Both the position numbers and the translations under genes were made by a program. A stretch of 64,000 nt of DNA from Streptomyces sp. NBC_01142. GTDB lineage: Bacteria > Actinomycetota > Actinomycetes > Streptomycetales > Streptomycetaceae. Within the stretch, counting starts at the first letter, position 1. Each line of letters begins with the position of its first letter. Location of the stretch: NCBI RefSeq assembly GCF_026341125.1, contig NZ_JAPEOR010000007.1, forward strand, positions 11,741 to 75,740, read 5' to 3'. Below are positions 50,959-59,578 of this stretch, piece after piece. The notes under the pieces are model-generated. The model saw only the letters and a program-made list of their open reading frames with translations, was not told where the DNA came from and did not search any database.

Positions 50959-53900
50959 CGGGCCTCCTCCACTTCGGGGACAATGAGGGCAACGGCGAAC
51001 GGGAAGACCAGCTCGCGCACGTCGCCGTACCGTGCCTCAGTGGCGGTGAGCTCCCGTTCCCGCTCCTCGTCGAGTGAGGCCAGACGGTCTTCCCACGCCC
51101 TGCGGTTGTGGTCGAGCTGCCTGCGCTCTTCTACCTCGAGATCGTCCAGGCTCAGCTGGGTCGGCTCTGGTCCCTCCAGGGCGTCTGTGAGCGTGATGCG
51201 GAGTTGATCGAAGATCGCGTGGATCCGCCGGGTCTCGTCCGCGGCACGGCTCTGCAGGTTCCTGCTCATGCTGGCCAGACGCTCAGCGGCGCGGACACGC
51301 ACGTCCTCTGCCAGACGCGGCATCAGCATTTCCCACTGACCGGCCAGGGTCGACCTGGCCTCAGGTGGTGCCGGGCGACACGCGTCAGGCTCCAGCGCCC
51401 GCTCCACCGCGTCTCTCAGGTCAGCGTACCGGGGCTGCTCCAGCTCCAGACGGCGTGAGCGCCCCGAGGCGGGGATCTCCCGGCCCGTCAGGACGACCTC
51501 CTCGTGCAGCCGGGTGCCGTCCCTGCCCACGACCACCAGGCGCGAGAAGACCGCCACCAACAGTCCGTCGATGCGAGCCTGCTCAGGCAGCACAGCGCTG
51601 ACCGCGGCCACCCGGTTGAGCGAGGTCCGCCCACCCCAGACCGCGCTGCGCAGCAGGCGCACGCTCTGGGCGACGAGGGGATGTTCGAGGTGGGCGAGGA
51701 CGACATCGTCGCGGTCACCCACAACGGCCTGGTCGAAGGAGAGCGGACGCATGACGCCGCTGAGCGGGTCGGCCAGGCCCAGCACGGTGCGCTCCCAGCC
51801 AGCGTGCAGCACAGGTGGGGCGACCTCGCCGTTGCCGCGATCGGCCAGCGGCGGCTGGTCGGCCAGATCCAGCGCAGTGTCCACGACCCGGCGGACGTTG
51901 TGCGGCCCGATGTGCAGCCGCTCCACGCTCTGTTCCAGCTGGAGCCGCAACCGGCGCGCCTGTTCGCGCAGGTCGTGCTCGCCTTTGAGGGCCACGGCAG
52001 ACGGGCTCGGGGCCACCGCCAGCGGGTCGACCAGGACAGGCCGACCCAGCATCCGGGACTCAATCGCGTGTGCTAGCACCGGGTTGACGCTGCCCAAGTC
52101 CTTGCGCTCGGTCGCGACCTTCACTGCGACGCGGCTGAGGAACTCCAGGTCGGCCTCGTAGGAGTTCACCTGTGCCTGCTGCCAGCCGGCGCCGACGAAG
52201 TGCACCACCTCGACCTCGTGGCGCTGACCGCGCCGGTCCACGCGGCCGATGCGCTGCTCGAGCCGGTTGGGGTTGAACGGGACGTCATAGTGGATGACCC
52301 GGTGGCAGTGCCGCTGCAGGTCGATACCCTCGCTGGCAGTGTCCGTGGCCAGCAGGATGCGGACTTTGTCGCGCCGCGGGTCCGCCTGGAAAGCCGCCTT
52401 GAGGTGCTCGCGCTTGGCCGTGTCCATACCTCCGTAGAGCAGACCCGTCCGCTCGCCGCCCAGCCCGCGGGAGTTCAGCAGCTCTGAGAGCCACCGCTGG
52501 GTGTCGCGGTACTCGGTGAAGACGATGACCCGCTTGTCATTCCACTCGCCACCGGGCCGGCAGATCGCCTCAAGCTCGGCCACCAGCGCGTTCGCCTTGC
52601 TGTCGGAGTGCTCCCCGTGGCGCTCCGCCCAGGCAAGCATCTCCTCCAACAGGTCCGCGTCCTGCGGGTCAGCGCCGGCACCGACCTCGGCAGCGCGGCT
52701 CACGAGGTCGTGCAGGTGCTCATCAAGTGAACCCTGCACACTGGCGGACCCGGCCGCAGACGCCTCCGGGCTTTCCTCGGGCACGTCCTCGATCTCGTCG
52801 TCCCAGCCCAGGGCCTCGTCCAGCCAGGCGGGCAGCTCTGCGTCCAGGCCGCTGCCGCCCGCCTTATTGGTGCTCGCCGCATGGGTGGCCAGCGTGCGCG
52901 CGAACGCGGCCGGGGAGGAGAACAGCCGCTTCTTCAGCAACAGCGTGACCAGGTCGTTCGCGCGCACCGCAGTCGCACCAGGGGTACGGCGACGCCGGTC
53001 GGCGTACGCCTCCAGCAAAGCGTGGATCCTCCGCTCATCCGCGGTGTATGTCACCTCGACGGCACGGTGCGTCCGGGCCGGGAACACCGGCTCTCCCTCG
53101 GCGTCCAGCACGTTGCTCTTCAGCCGCCGGACCATGACCTGCTCGAGCATCTGCTCGTCGGGCTCCGTACCCGGCGTAAATCGCTGCGGGTCCAACATCG
53201 CCAGTAGCGCCCACCAGGACTCGCTGTAGCCATTGTGCGGCGTCGCGCTCAGGAACAGGCGGTGCTGGCTGTGCTCGCCGAGTCGCCGCACGGCCCGGGT
53301 CTGCAGGCTGTCCACGGCGTAGCCGCGGCCGCGTGGGGGCGCAGGCGGGGCGCAGTGGTGCGCCTCGTCCACGATCAGCAAGTCGAAAAACCCAGGGTGG
53401 CGGGTCTCGGGCGTGAGGACCTCGTCCAGCAGCCGCTGCACGCGAGGTGTGCGCAGCCACGGCAGGCTGATGATCGCCCGAGGATGGACCGTGAACGGGT
53501 TGGCCTCCAGGCCATGCGTGCGGCGCAGCTCACGCAGCGCCGCCGCGTCGAGGATGACGAAGTCCAGGCCGAACTTCTCCGCCATCTCCTCGCGCCATTT
53601 CAAGGTCAGCGGCGCTGGGCACACCACCAGCACCCGGCGAGCGCGGTGGCGCAGCAGCAGCTCCTGGACGATCAGGCCAGCTTCGATGGTCTTGCCCAGA
53701 CCGACGTCGTCGGCGATCAGCAGATTCACCCGGGGCATCGTCAGGGCCCTGGCGACGGGCTCGAGTTGATACTCCTCGATGGTGATGCCGGACCGGAACG
53801 GGGACTGCAGAGTTCGGGTATCCGCGCTGGCGACGGTGCCCCAACGCACCGCGTCCAGGAACGCGCCGAGGCGCTGCGGGTCGTCCCAGCCAGCCTCCGT

Positions 53901-54149
53901 CACCGCGGGGAGCTGGGTTGCGGGAACGACCTCGCGGCCCGGTTCGACTTCCCACACCAGGGTGAGCTCTTCCCCCAGGTTGTCATCGCTGACGCTGTTC
54001 AGCGTCACAAGCGTGCGTCCAGGCGGCGTCGTGGCCGCCAACTGGTCCTCGGGCTGACGGCTGCGGTCCAGCTGTGACACCACCCACTGCTGCCCACGCA
54101 CCCGGACCAACTGACCGACCTCGAGCGCGTCCGGCGATGACATCACCAC
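50955..54149 (-). CDS. drmD: DISARM DrmD, SNF2-family helicase
   Basis: The SNF2-like ATPase that defines class 1 DISARM, about 1064 aa. Motif I is DDVGLGKTIEAG (near residue 150), motif II IVDEAHHCAPP (near 261), SATPHNGYSESW (motif III), LLATDTASEGIDLQ (V) and LEQRIGRVDRRGQ (VI). The C-terminal part has a coiled coil. First gene of the operon. The open frame to 54446 is not credible at its start. GTG 54149 lies seven bases after GGGGA; ATG 54143 two codons later is the other choice. The 320 bases upstream hold the probable operon promoter but no motif I can name. Confidence 0.88.
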   Translation of the reverse strand: MVMSSPDALEVGQLVRVRGQQWVVSQLDRSRQPEDQLAATTPPGRTLVTLNSVSDDNLGEELTLVWEVEPGREVVPATQLPAVTEAGWDDPQRLGAFLDAVRWGTVASADTRTLQSPFRSGITIEEYQLEPVARALTMPRVNLLIADDVGLGKTIEAGLIVQELLLRHRARRVLVVCPAPLTLKWREEMAEKFGLDFVILDAAALRELRRTHGLEANPFTVHPRAIISLPWLRTPRVQRLLDEVLTPETRHPGFFDLLIVDEAHHCAPPAPPRGRGYAVDSLQTRAVRRLGEHSQHRLFLSATPHNGYSESWWALLAMLDPQRFTPGTEPDEQMLEQVMVRRLKSNVLDAEGEPVFPARTHRAVEVTYTADERRIHALLEAYADRRRRTPGATAVRANDLVTLLLKKRLFSSPAAFARTLATHAASTNKAGGSGLDAELPAWLDEALGWDDEIEDVPEESPEASAAGSASVQGSLDEHLHDLVSRAAEVGAGADPQDADLLEEMLAWAERHGEHSDSKANALVAELEAICRPGGEWNDKRVIVFTEYRDTQRWLSELLNSRGLGGERTGLLYGGMDTAKREHLKAAFQADPRRDKVRILLATDTASEGIDLQRHCHRVIHYDVPFNPNRLEQRIGRVDRRGQRHEVEVVHFVGAGWQQAQVNSYEADLEFLSRVAVKVATERKDLGSVNPVLAHAIESRMLGRPVLVDPLAVAPSPSAVALKGEHDLREQARRLRLQLEQSVERLHIGPHNVRRVVDTALDLADQPPLADRGNGEVAPPVLHAGWERTVLGLADPLSGVMRPLSFDQAVVGDRDDVVLAHLEHPLVAQSVRLLRSAVWGGRTSLNRVAAVSAVLPEQARIDGLLVAVFSRLVVVGRDGTRLHEEVVLTGREIPASGRSRRLELEQPRYADLRDAVERALEPDACRPAPPEARSTLAGQWEMLMPRLAEDVRVRAAERLASMSRNLQSRAADETRRIHAIFDQLRITLTDALEGPEPTQLSLDDLEVEERRQLDHNRRAWEDRLASLDEERERELTATEARYGDVRELVFPFAVALIVPEVEEAR

Positions 54150-54473
54150 AGATTTGTCCCCTTCTTGGCAGAGCCCGATCCTATGGTCTGGGCTTGCTCG
54201 GCTGCCCCTTGCCTGCCGGATCAGTACGGCTGCACCACGACGTCCTGCCCCCCGCGGAGCGGGACGGCGGGGCATCCGCCGGTGTGCGTGTGGTGGACGA
54301 TGCGCGGTGGTATACCGCACAGGAGCAGCACGTTCCAAAGCGGCTGCAGACAGGGGAAACGCTGACGCTCGGTAGCCCGGGACGGCTACCCTCCGTTGTA
54401 CCCCAGGCGGCCCACGATGCTTCCTTGCAGCCGCGCTCCGCCGCACGGCCGCCGAGAGGGGACCGGGTTCCGG

Positions 54474-54704
54474 TCAGTCGTCGTTGCTTCTGCTGATCCG
54501 CTCGCGGAGGAGCAGCCCATGGCGTTCCGTCTTGTACCCGACAGCTTTGAGAGCTGAGGCGCCCTTCTTTTCCAGGCTCGGCGATGCCTTGCCAGCATCC
54601 TCGACAGCCTTGCGCAAGGCAGTACGGACACCGGGAGAAACAGACTTAATGAGGCGTGGAACCGTGATCAAGCCAGAGATACGCGCTGCTCGCCCGAGTG
54701 ACAC
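54474..54704 (-). CDS. Hypothetical small basic protein, 76 aa
   Basis: A leftward frame from GTG 54704 encodes a lysine/arginine-rich protein (SPGVRTALRKAVEDAGKASP, SLEKKGASALKAVGYKTERH). The codon use and composition look real, but its first 40 bases overlap the decayed GNAT gene on the other strand and no ribosome site is clear. It ends 325 bases before drmD. Unknown function; could be a leftover. Confidence 0.35.
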   Translation of the reverse strand: MSLGRAARISGLITVPRLIKSVSPGVRTALRKAVEDAGKASPSLEKKGASALKAVGYKTERHGLLLRERISRSNDD

Positions 54705-55186
54705 CGAGGCGATCGTGAAATCCTCGCCCGCAAATGGGACATCCCCAACTGCACAGTCGAGGACTGGCTCAGCGAAAGCGGCAGAGGGAAAGATTGCCGG
54801 GTACTGCTCGCGTGTCTGGACGGCCTTCCCTGTGCAGTGGCCGTAGCTGTGGACTTCAGACCGCGGCCGAATGCATCAGCGCAGCAAGATCGGAGAACGG
54901 TACGCCGACGCGGAAATCGCGTACCAGGTGGTCCACTCCGCGATGGAGGGCAAAGGAATCGGTCGGGCCCTTCAGGACCGGCCTACTCAGGGAACTGGAG
55001 AGCCAGGAGCACACCCTGGCGATCCTGCACGTCGAAAAGAAGGAGATCGACGCCGGTCGCGGATCCGAGGGCTTCTGGACGAAATGCGGATGGACTAACC
55101 AAGGAGATGACCCGGACTCCGATGAAACGATCTTGATGTCTATTGTCCTGCCTCGGGCCCGAACGCTGACCAAGCCGCATAGCTGA
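54664..55186 (+). pseudogene. Frameshifted GNAT acetyltransferase
   Basis: Pieces of one acetyltransferase lie in successive frames: V-I-K-P-E-I-R-A-A-R-P-S-D-T-E-A-I-V (start, GTG 54664), W-D-I-P-N-C-T-V-E-D-W-L-S-E-S, C-R-V-L-L-A-C-L-D-G-L-P-C-A-V-A-V-A-V-D-F, then A-E-I-A-Y-Q-V-V-H-S-A-M-E-G-K-G-I-G-R-A-L, the acetyl-CoA loop. The last piece is L-A-I-L-H-V-E-K-K-E-I-D-A-G-R-G, then F-W-T-K-C-G-W. At least three indels separate them, so no enzyme is made. The leftover sits between the DISARM and CBASS operons. Confidence 0.55.
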
Positions 55187-55222
55187 CGTTGCGAAGGGCA
55201 GTTGCGGCGCCGACCGGGTCGG

Positions 55223-55831
55223 CTAGCGACCCCACCAGGGGGTGAGGGCGTCCAGATGAGTCCGGACAGCGTCGAGGTAGGCCTGCTCGTACGGTTTCAG
55301 CGGGCTCAGGTCGATCACGGTGGGCGGGATGTTCATGGCATCGTCGGAAGTGATGGCGGGCGCCTTCCACGCATCGTGCATGGCGCGGCCCGATGTCTGG
55401 CGCATGTGCTGAAGCAGCTCTGCGTACGCCTTCCCGACGGCCGGGGCTTCGACTTCCGTCCAGGCCTGGTGGTAGGCGAGTTTGGTCTGGATCTCCCGCA
55501 GGGTCTCGGACAGCCGTATGCGTTCTTCAGCGGTCTGGTCTTGGCGGCGTCGGCGTATGGCGTAGGGAAGTTGGTTGTAGGCGCTGTAGGTGGCGAAGGC
55601 CTCGGCGAAGGCCGTGGACAACCGGTTCCGTTCCTCCTCCCTGGACTTGCGCCGGGCCTGCCAGATGTTGATGGCGGCCGCAATCAGCGCGGCCAGGAAG
55701 ACTCCGGACAGGACGGTGGCAGTCAGGACTCCTGCCCCGCTGCCTTGCTCGGGGACGGGCGCCGCAGGCGGGCTGGTCGTCGCGGCGGTACTGGGGGCAG
55801 GGGAGGGAACCGCGGTCGGGGTGAGGAGCAT
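55223..55831 (-). CDS. CBASS transmembrane effector candidate
   Basis: A 202-aa protein with a proline/threonine/alanine-rich N-terminus outside the membrane, one hydrophobic helix (residues about 35-58, GVLTATVLSGVFLAALIAAA), a basic stop-transfer stretch (QARRKSREEERNR) and a long helical cytoplasmic part. ATG 55831 has GGAGG four to five bases before it. It is the last gene of the CD-NTase/E2 operon, 40 bases after the E2 stop. In short CBASS operons this is where the effector is encoded, and membrane proteins that damage the envelope when they bind cyclic nucleotide are common. No known ligand-binding domain is recognised, so its role is inferred from position. Confidence 0.65.
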   Translation of the reverse strand: MLLTPTAVPSPAPSTAATTSPPAAPVPEQGSGAGVLTATVLSGVFLAALIAAAINIWQARRKSREEERNRLSTAFAEAFATYSAYNQLPYAIRRRRQDQTAEERIRLSETLREIQTKLAYHQAWTEVEAPAVGKAYAELLQHMRQTSGRAMHDAWKAPAITSDDAMNIPPTVIDLSPLKPYEQAYLDAVRTHLDALTPWWGR

Positions 55832-55871
55832 GCGGCCTCCGAGTTCGTTCGGCGGGTCTGCTCACCGTGGT

Positions 55872-56300
55872 TCAGTGGGGTGCCTCCGGTCCCGGCCACT
55901 CGTCCGTGCACCGCCACCATTCTTCGCGTAGCAGGTGCGCTACGACCAGCCCCAGCAGTGCGGCGGGACCGTTCATGAATGTCCAACGCTGCTCGGCGGG
56001 GTCGTAGGGATACCACATGCACAGCGAGCCGTCCCGGTAGCGGTGCGGGGAATCCGACGGTCCGTCGGTGAACACCTGCGGTACCTCAGGGGCCCCGCGC
56101 CCGAACACGATGGTGATCGTCTGCGGAGGGAGGTCTTCAAGCTTTAGATCCACCCGGAGCGCGAAGCCGCCACGGTGACGCCGGGGCGGCCGCACGGCCT
56201 GAACTTGCTGTCCGTAGGCGGCGAGCTGCCGCTGGAAGAGGATGCGCGGGGCCGGCCTGGTGTACCAGGCAGGCTGCCGCCAGGCCGGCCTGCGCTTCAC
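55872..56300 (-). CDS. CBASS E2-like conjugating protein
   Basis: A 142-aa ubiquitin-E2-like protein. The key block is HRYRDGSLCMWYPYDP, with the candidate active-site Cys at 94 and His at 86, then MNGPAALLGLVVAHLLREEW and RCTDEWPGPEAPH at the C-terminus. This is the signature of the E2-only proteins that stand beside a CD-NTase in short type II CBASS and are thought to conjugate or prime the cyclase. No E1 or JAB-protease gene is present here. GTG 56300 overlaps the CD-NTase stop as GTGA, so the two are co-translated. Confidence 0.75.
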   Translation of the reverse strand: MKRRPAWRQPAWYTRPAPRILFQRQLAAYGQQVQAVRPPRRHRGGFALRVDLKLEDLPPQTITIVFGRGAPEVPQVFTDGPSDSPHRYRDGSLCMWYPYDPAEQRWTFMNGPAALLGLVVAHLLREEWWRCTDEWPGPEAPH

Positions 56301-57316
56301 TGTGTGCTGTCCTCGTCTCCGTAGGCACGCGTGCCTGGGATGGCGGCAGCCGGGCCCGCGAGGCCCACCATGCCGATCGAGAGGGGGACGGCGTCCCGCA
56401 TCGGGGCGATCTTGCCCGCAAGCCCCGGAGGTGACGCAAGGTAGCTGCGGTAGACCTTGGACAGCGCCTTCAGGACGGTGTCCAGGTCGTCGTCGTGCTC
56501 GAGAGCCTCGGCCAGCCCGTCAGCGGCGCCGCGCAGTCGCCTTTCTGCCCTGGAGCGAGAGACGAGCAGGCGTACGTTCGGCGACACACCGGCGGGATCG
56601 TAGGTGGCTGCTCCGGAGCTCACGCGGGCCGCAGCACAGCTGAACACTGTGCTCAGCGCGGTGGCCATTCCCACGCCAGGGTTGATGAACTCCCAGGCCC
56701 ACACAGTGAGGTTGTGGGACGAGAAGCCTGGCTCGGCCCACTGCTTGTTCCACGCCTTCAGTAGTCGCACCACGCGCCGCCGGGTCCGCTTGACTGACTC
56801 GCTGCCCGATGTGAACAGGTCGACGTGCTTTTCGGGATCGGACGCCTCCCATGTGTTGGTCTCCAGGTTCGGGATCCACAGCCCCGAGGCCTCTCTTCTG
56901 GTCAGCGCCACGACCAGGTCCACCGTCGGGTCCTGTTCGTTCACCGGCTGGGCGAAGGAGAGCTTGGGGCCCCGCTTGGAGGTGCCACAACGGGCCCCCG
57001 GGTACAGCTTGCGGACTTCCGGACCGAGCAGAGCGCACAGCTCGGTGGTGATCCGAGACGGTGTCTCGCCATCACCGTCCGGGCCGAGTTCGGGATAGAA
57101 GCGACGGTTGAGGACGACGCCGCCGTCGCCGTCGCTGACCGGGTGGATGAAGGTGTGCTGGGCCAGCGACCCGCTGGCGTAGGTCCGCCGTGCACCAGGG
57201 AACCTGTCGGCGATGGAACGGACGAGGCCTAGCCTGCGGCGTGCTTCTTCGAGCGGTTCAGGCTGGGCGTCGATCTGGCCGCGGATGTCGTTGAGGATGT
57301 CGTCGGTGTGCCCCAT
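56297..57316 (-). CDS. CBASS CD-NTase (cyclic oligonucleotide synthase)
   Basis: A 339-aa nucleotidyltransferase of the cGAS/DncV type. The active site reads GS (49-50) in YASGSLAQHT, D62 and D64 in HPVSDGDGGVV, and a third Asp at 133 in TVDLVVALTR. The helical C-terminal lobe contains LVSRSRAERRLRGAADGLAE. Upon infection such enzymes make a cyclic di- or trinucleotide that opens an effector. ATG 57316 has GGGAG eight bases before it; the longer frame to 57685 is a low-complexity leader. The E2-like gene overlaps its stop, and a transmembrane gene follows. The nucleotide product cannot be deduced from sequence. Confidence 0.82.
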   Translation of the reverse strand: MGHTDDILNDIRGQIDAQPEPLEEARRRLGLVRSIADRFPGARRTYASGSLAQHTFIHPVSDGDGGVVLNRRFYPELGPDGDGETPSRITTELCALLGPEVRKLYPGARCGTSKRGPKLSFAQPVNEQDPTVDLVVALTRREASGLWIPNLETNTWEASDPEKHVDLFTSGSESVKRTRRRVVRLLKAWNKQWAEPGFSSHNLTVWAWEFINPGVGMATALSTVFSCAAARVSSGAATYDPAGVSPNVRLLVSRSRAERRLRGAADGLAEALEHDDDLDTVLKALSKVYRSYLASPPGLAGKIAPMRDAVPLSIGMVGLAGPAAAIPGTRAYGDEDSTQ

Positions 57317-57491
57317 GAGAGGTGCTCCCGTTCGCTGTTGCGGGCGCCTGGCGCCCGGATCGCTGCCTGGCTCACCAGGCGAAGCCGCCTCTTGGCGGCT
57401 CACCCTTCTCTGACGTCCCATCGCCGAAATCGTCCGGTCCTGTCGTACGCGGCGTGCTGTCCCCGAACAGAGGAAGCGGTCCGATGCCCGA

Positions 57492-58532
57492 TTACGAGCA
57501 GTCGCGGCAGCTGGTGCTGGCCCCCGCGAACCGGGCCGGGGCCAGCACAAGCCGGCACTCGTCGCAGGTGCGGTCCTGCTGAGCGTGCGCCGCTCTGCAG
57601 CCGCAGTGGCCTTCTTCGCAGCGGGGCTGGCCGCACTCCGGGCAGCCCGCCTCGATGACTCGGAACTCCTCCTGGCAGGTCTCACACGTCCACCACGACC
57701 TGTAGCGGGACGTCCCCGACTCGGGGCGTGGAGCGGTCAACTTACGCCAGGGCACGTTGTCCTCGGCGAGCACCGCGACCAGGTACTCCTCGTCGAACCA
57801 GGCGGCTTGCCCGTACAGCAGATCGCTGCGGTCGCCGGAGCGCCACAGTACGTAGGTTCTGTCTCGCTGGCTGGTACCGGCTGTTTGAAGAGCCGCGGCA
57901 ATCAGAGGGGTTGTCGACTGATCGGTACCTCGCGCCGGCGGGATCAGGCCGGACGCCGCGGCGAACAGGACGGTGCCTGCAGCGTCCAGCAGGACGACGG
58001 CGCCTCCGCCGGGCAAGTACTGCGAGGCTCGCACGCAGCATGCTTCCCGGGACGCCCGGGACGCCTGGAACATCTCCACGGCGTCCGGGGCGGTGGGGCC
58101 GCTTCTGCGTACCGACTCAGCTATGTGTAGGTCGGGCAGGAGGATGCGGGCGGCGAAGGCATCGCAGGCTGCTTCCTCGAAGGCCTCGGAGTCCTGCCGG
58201 GCGAAGAGATTATTGCCCAGCCCGGTGTCGGTCTTCTGCAGGTGATGCCCTAGTTCGTGCAGAGCAGTGAAGCCGCGGCGTCGACGGGAACGTGCCGTGC
58301 CGACGACGAGTGTCGGTGGTCGGGTCTGGTGTTGATAGCTGCCAGCGACGGAACACCGGCCGCTCTCGCCGCTTTCCGGTTCCAGCGATACCTGAACCTC
58401 ACTCCAGCGGTCCAGCTCGTCCAGCGGGTCTTGCTGCAGCCCGGGCAGAGTGCCGGGGTGCCGCTGCAATAGAACTCCCAACATGGCCTCGGCCTGCTTC
58501 GGCGCTTCCGCTGCGAACCTGCCTCGGATCAC
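57492..58532 (-). CDS. ImmA/IrrE-type metalloprotease with zinc ribbons
   Basis: A 346-aa protein. The zinc-protease motif is LHELGHHLQ (HExxH at residues 92-96), with EEAACDAFAARILLP supplying the third ligand region, as in ImmA/IrrE peptidases that cut a repressor. The C-terminal 60 residues hold several Cys pairs (WWTCETCQEEF, GCPECGQPRCEEG, CDECRLVLAP), a zinc ribbon not usual in short ImmA proteins. GTG 58532 overlaps the stop of the HTH gene as GTGA. The pair fits the protease-repressor logic seen with CapP/CapH at other CBASS loci, where the protease relieves repression after damage. That function is inference here. Confidence 0.75.
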   Translation of the reverse strand: MIRGRFAAEAPKQAEAMLGVLLQRHPGTLPGLQQDPLDELDRWSEVQVSLEPESGESGRCSVAGSYQHQTRPPTLVVGTARSRRRRGFTALHELGHHLQKTDTGLGNNLFARQDSEAFEEAACDAFAARILLPDLHIAESVRRSGPTAPDAVEMFQASRASREACCVRASQYLPGGGAVVLLDAAGTVLFAAASGLIPPARGTDQSTTPLIAAALQTAGTSQRDRTYVLWRSGDRSDLLYGQAAWFDEEYLVAVLAEDNVPWRKLTAPRPESGTSRYRSWWTCETCQEEFRVIEAGCPECGQPRCEEGHCGCRAAHAQQDRTCDECRLVLAPARFAGASTSCRDCS

Positions 58533-59491
58533 GAGTCGTCTCCTGCGCGCTCCTGGTCGCGTACATAGTGGCGTAGCCGGGTACCCCAGTTGGTCTGCCC
58601 ACCGGTCTCCCGGGCGGCGAGAGCGAAGGCGCCATACGCGTCCGTCATGCGCGCCTGCGCTTCGCTGACCTTCAGTTGCTGCGCACGGCGGATCCATACA
58701 GGGCGTAGCCGAGGATGCTCCGCCTCCGAGACAAGATCGAGCGGCAGGGGACGGACCGCGCCGGCAATCTTCGTCGCCTCGATCCCTGTGGCCTCGGCCA
58801 AAGCATCGACCTGATCGGGGCGCAGTGGCACCTTGCCCCGCAGCAGGTCCATCACCTCCGCCTGCGACATGCCCAGCACCTGCATAAGGAGTGCCAGGTC
58901 CGGCGGCTGACCCTTGAGCAGCGCAGCCAGACCCTGGCCCTGAACAGCCCGTCCGGTCTCCTGCACCGGCAGACGCGGGGCCTGCTGCAGACGAGCGAGA
59001 TCGTCGGCGAGAGCCGCTCGCACGTCGGCGCTCGGGTCGAAAGCCGACGAGACCGCTCGGCCCGCGCGCGTGCCGGCAGGGGCAGGACCGGGCTTCCCCC
59101 GTACCGCCTGCTGGACCCACTGCACCATGCCATCTCCCCACGCATCCAGGGGGCGATCCAGGACGCCAAGCCCAACGCGGTCGGCAAGGCTCACCCACGC
59201 CGTCACCTCGACCCCGAAGGCGGTCTGCGCCGCGTCCACCACCAGCGCACGCTCGTCCTCACCGGACGGGTCGATGGTCACCGGGACAGCGTGGACCTCA
59301 CGTGCATCGACTGCCAGAAGCAGCAACAGAACGCTGACGTCCTCCCAGCGTGCCCGCCACACCTGGCCGACGGCCACCTCTACCTTGTCGGGGTCGCCGA
59401 ACCGGCTGCGCAACGCCCCCTCGGACAGAGTACGAGGCCCTCGCGCCGCTCGAGCCATATCGAGCAAACGCTGCGACACTTGATGATCACC
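58529..59491 (-). CDS. Helix-turn-helix protein paired with the metalloprotease
   Basis: A 320-aa protein. ATG 59491 has GGGAGGAGATC in front, an excellent ribosome site. The N-terminal half (VAVGQVWRARWEDVSVLLLL, VHAVPVTIDPSGEDERALVV) looks like a small beta domain. The region from about residue 205 (DLALLMQVLGMSQAEVMDLL, then RGKVPLRPDQVDALAEATGI) is an XRE-type helix-turn-helix. It is co-translated with the ImmA-like protease and is its likely substrate and the repressor of the cluster. Alternative: an antitoxin-like partner of the protease. Confidence 0.65.
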   Translation of the reverse strand, partial: GDHQVSQRLLDMARAARGPRTLSEGALRSRFGDPDKVEVAVGQVWRARWEDVSVLLLLLAVDAREVHAVPVTIDPSGEDERALVVDAAQTAFGVEVTAWVSLADRVGLGVLDRPLDAWGDGMVQWVQQAVRGKPGPAPAGTRAGRAVSSAFDPSADVRAALADDLARLQQAPRLPVQETGRAVQGQGLAALLKGQPPDLALLMQVLGMSQAEVMDLLRGKVPLRPDQVDALAEATGIEATKIAGAVRPLPLDLVSEAEHPRLRPVWIRRAQQLKVSEAQARMTDAYGAFALAARETGGQTNWGTRLRHYVRDQERAGDDS

Positions 59492-59578
59492 CATGATCTC
59501 CTCCCGCACCCCGTGATCGAGAAGGTCTACACCACAGACTGACGCCACAACTCATCGAGTGTCCGGTGTCGGCACATG

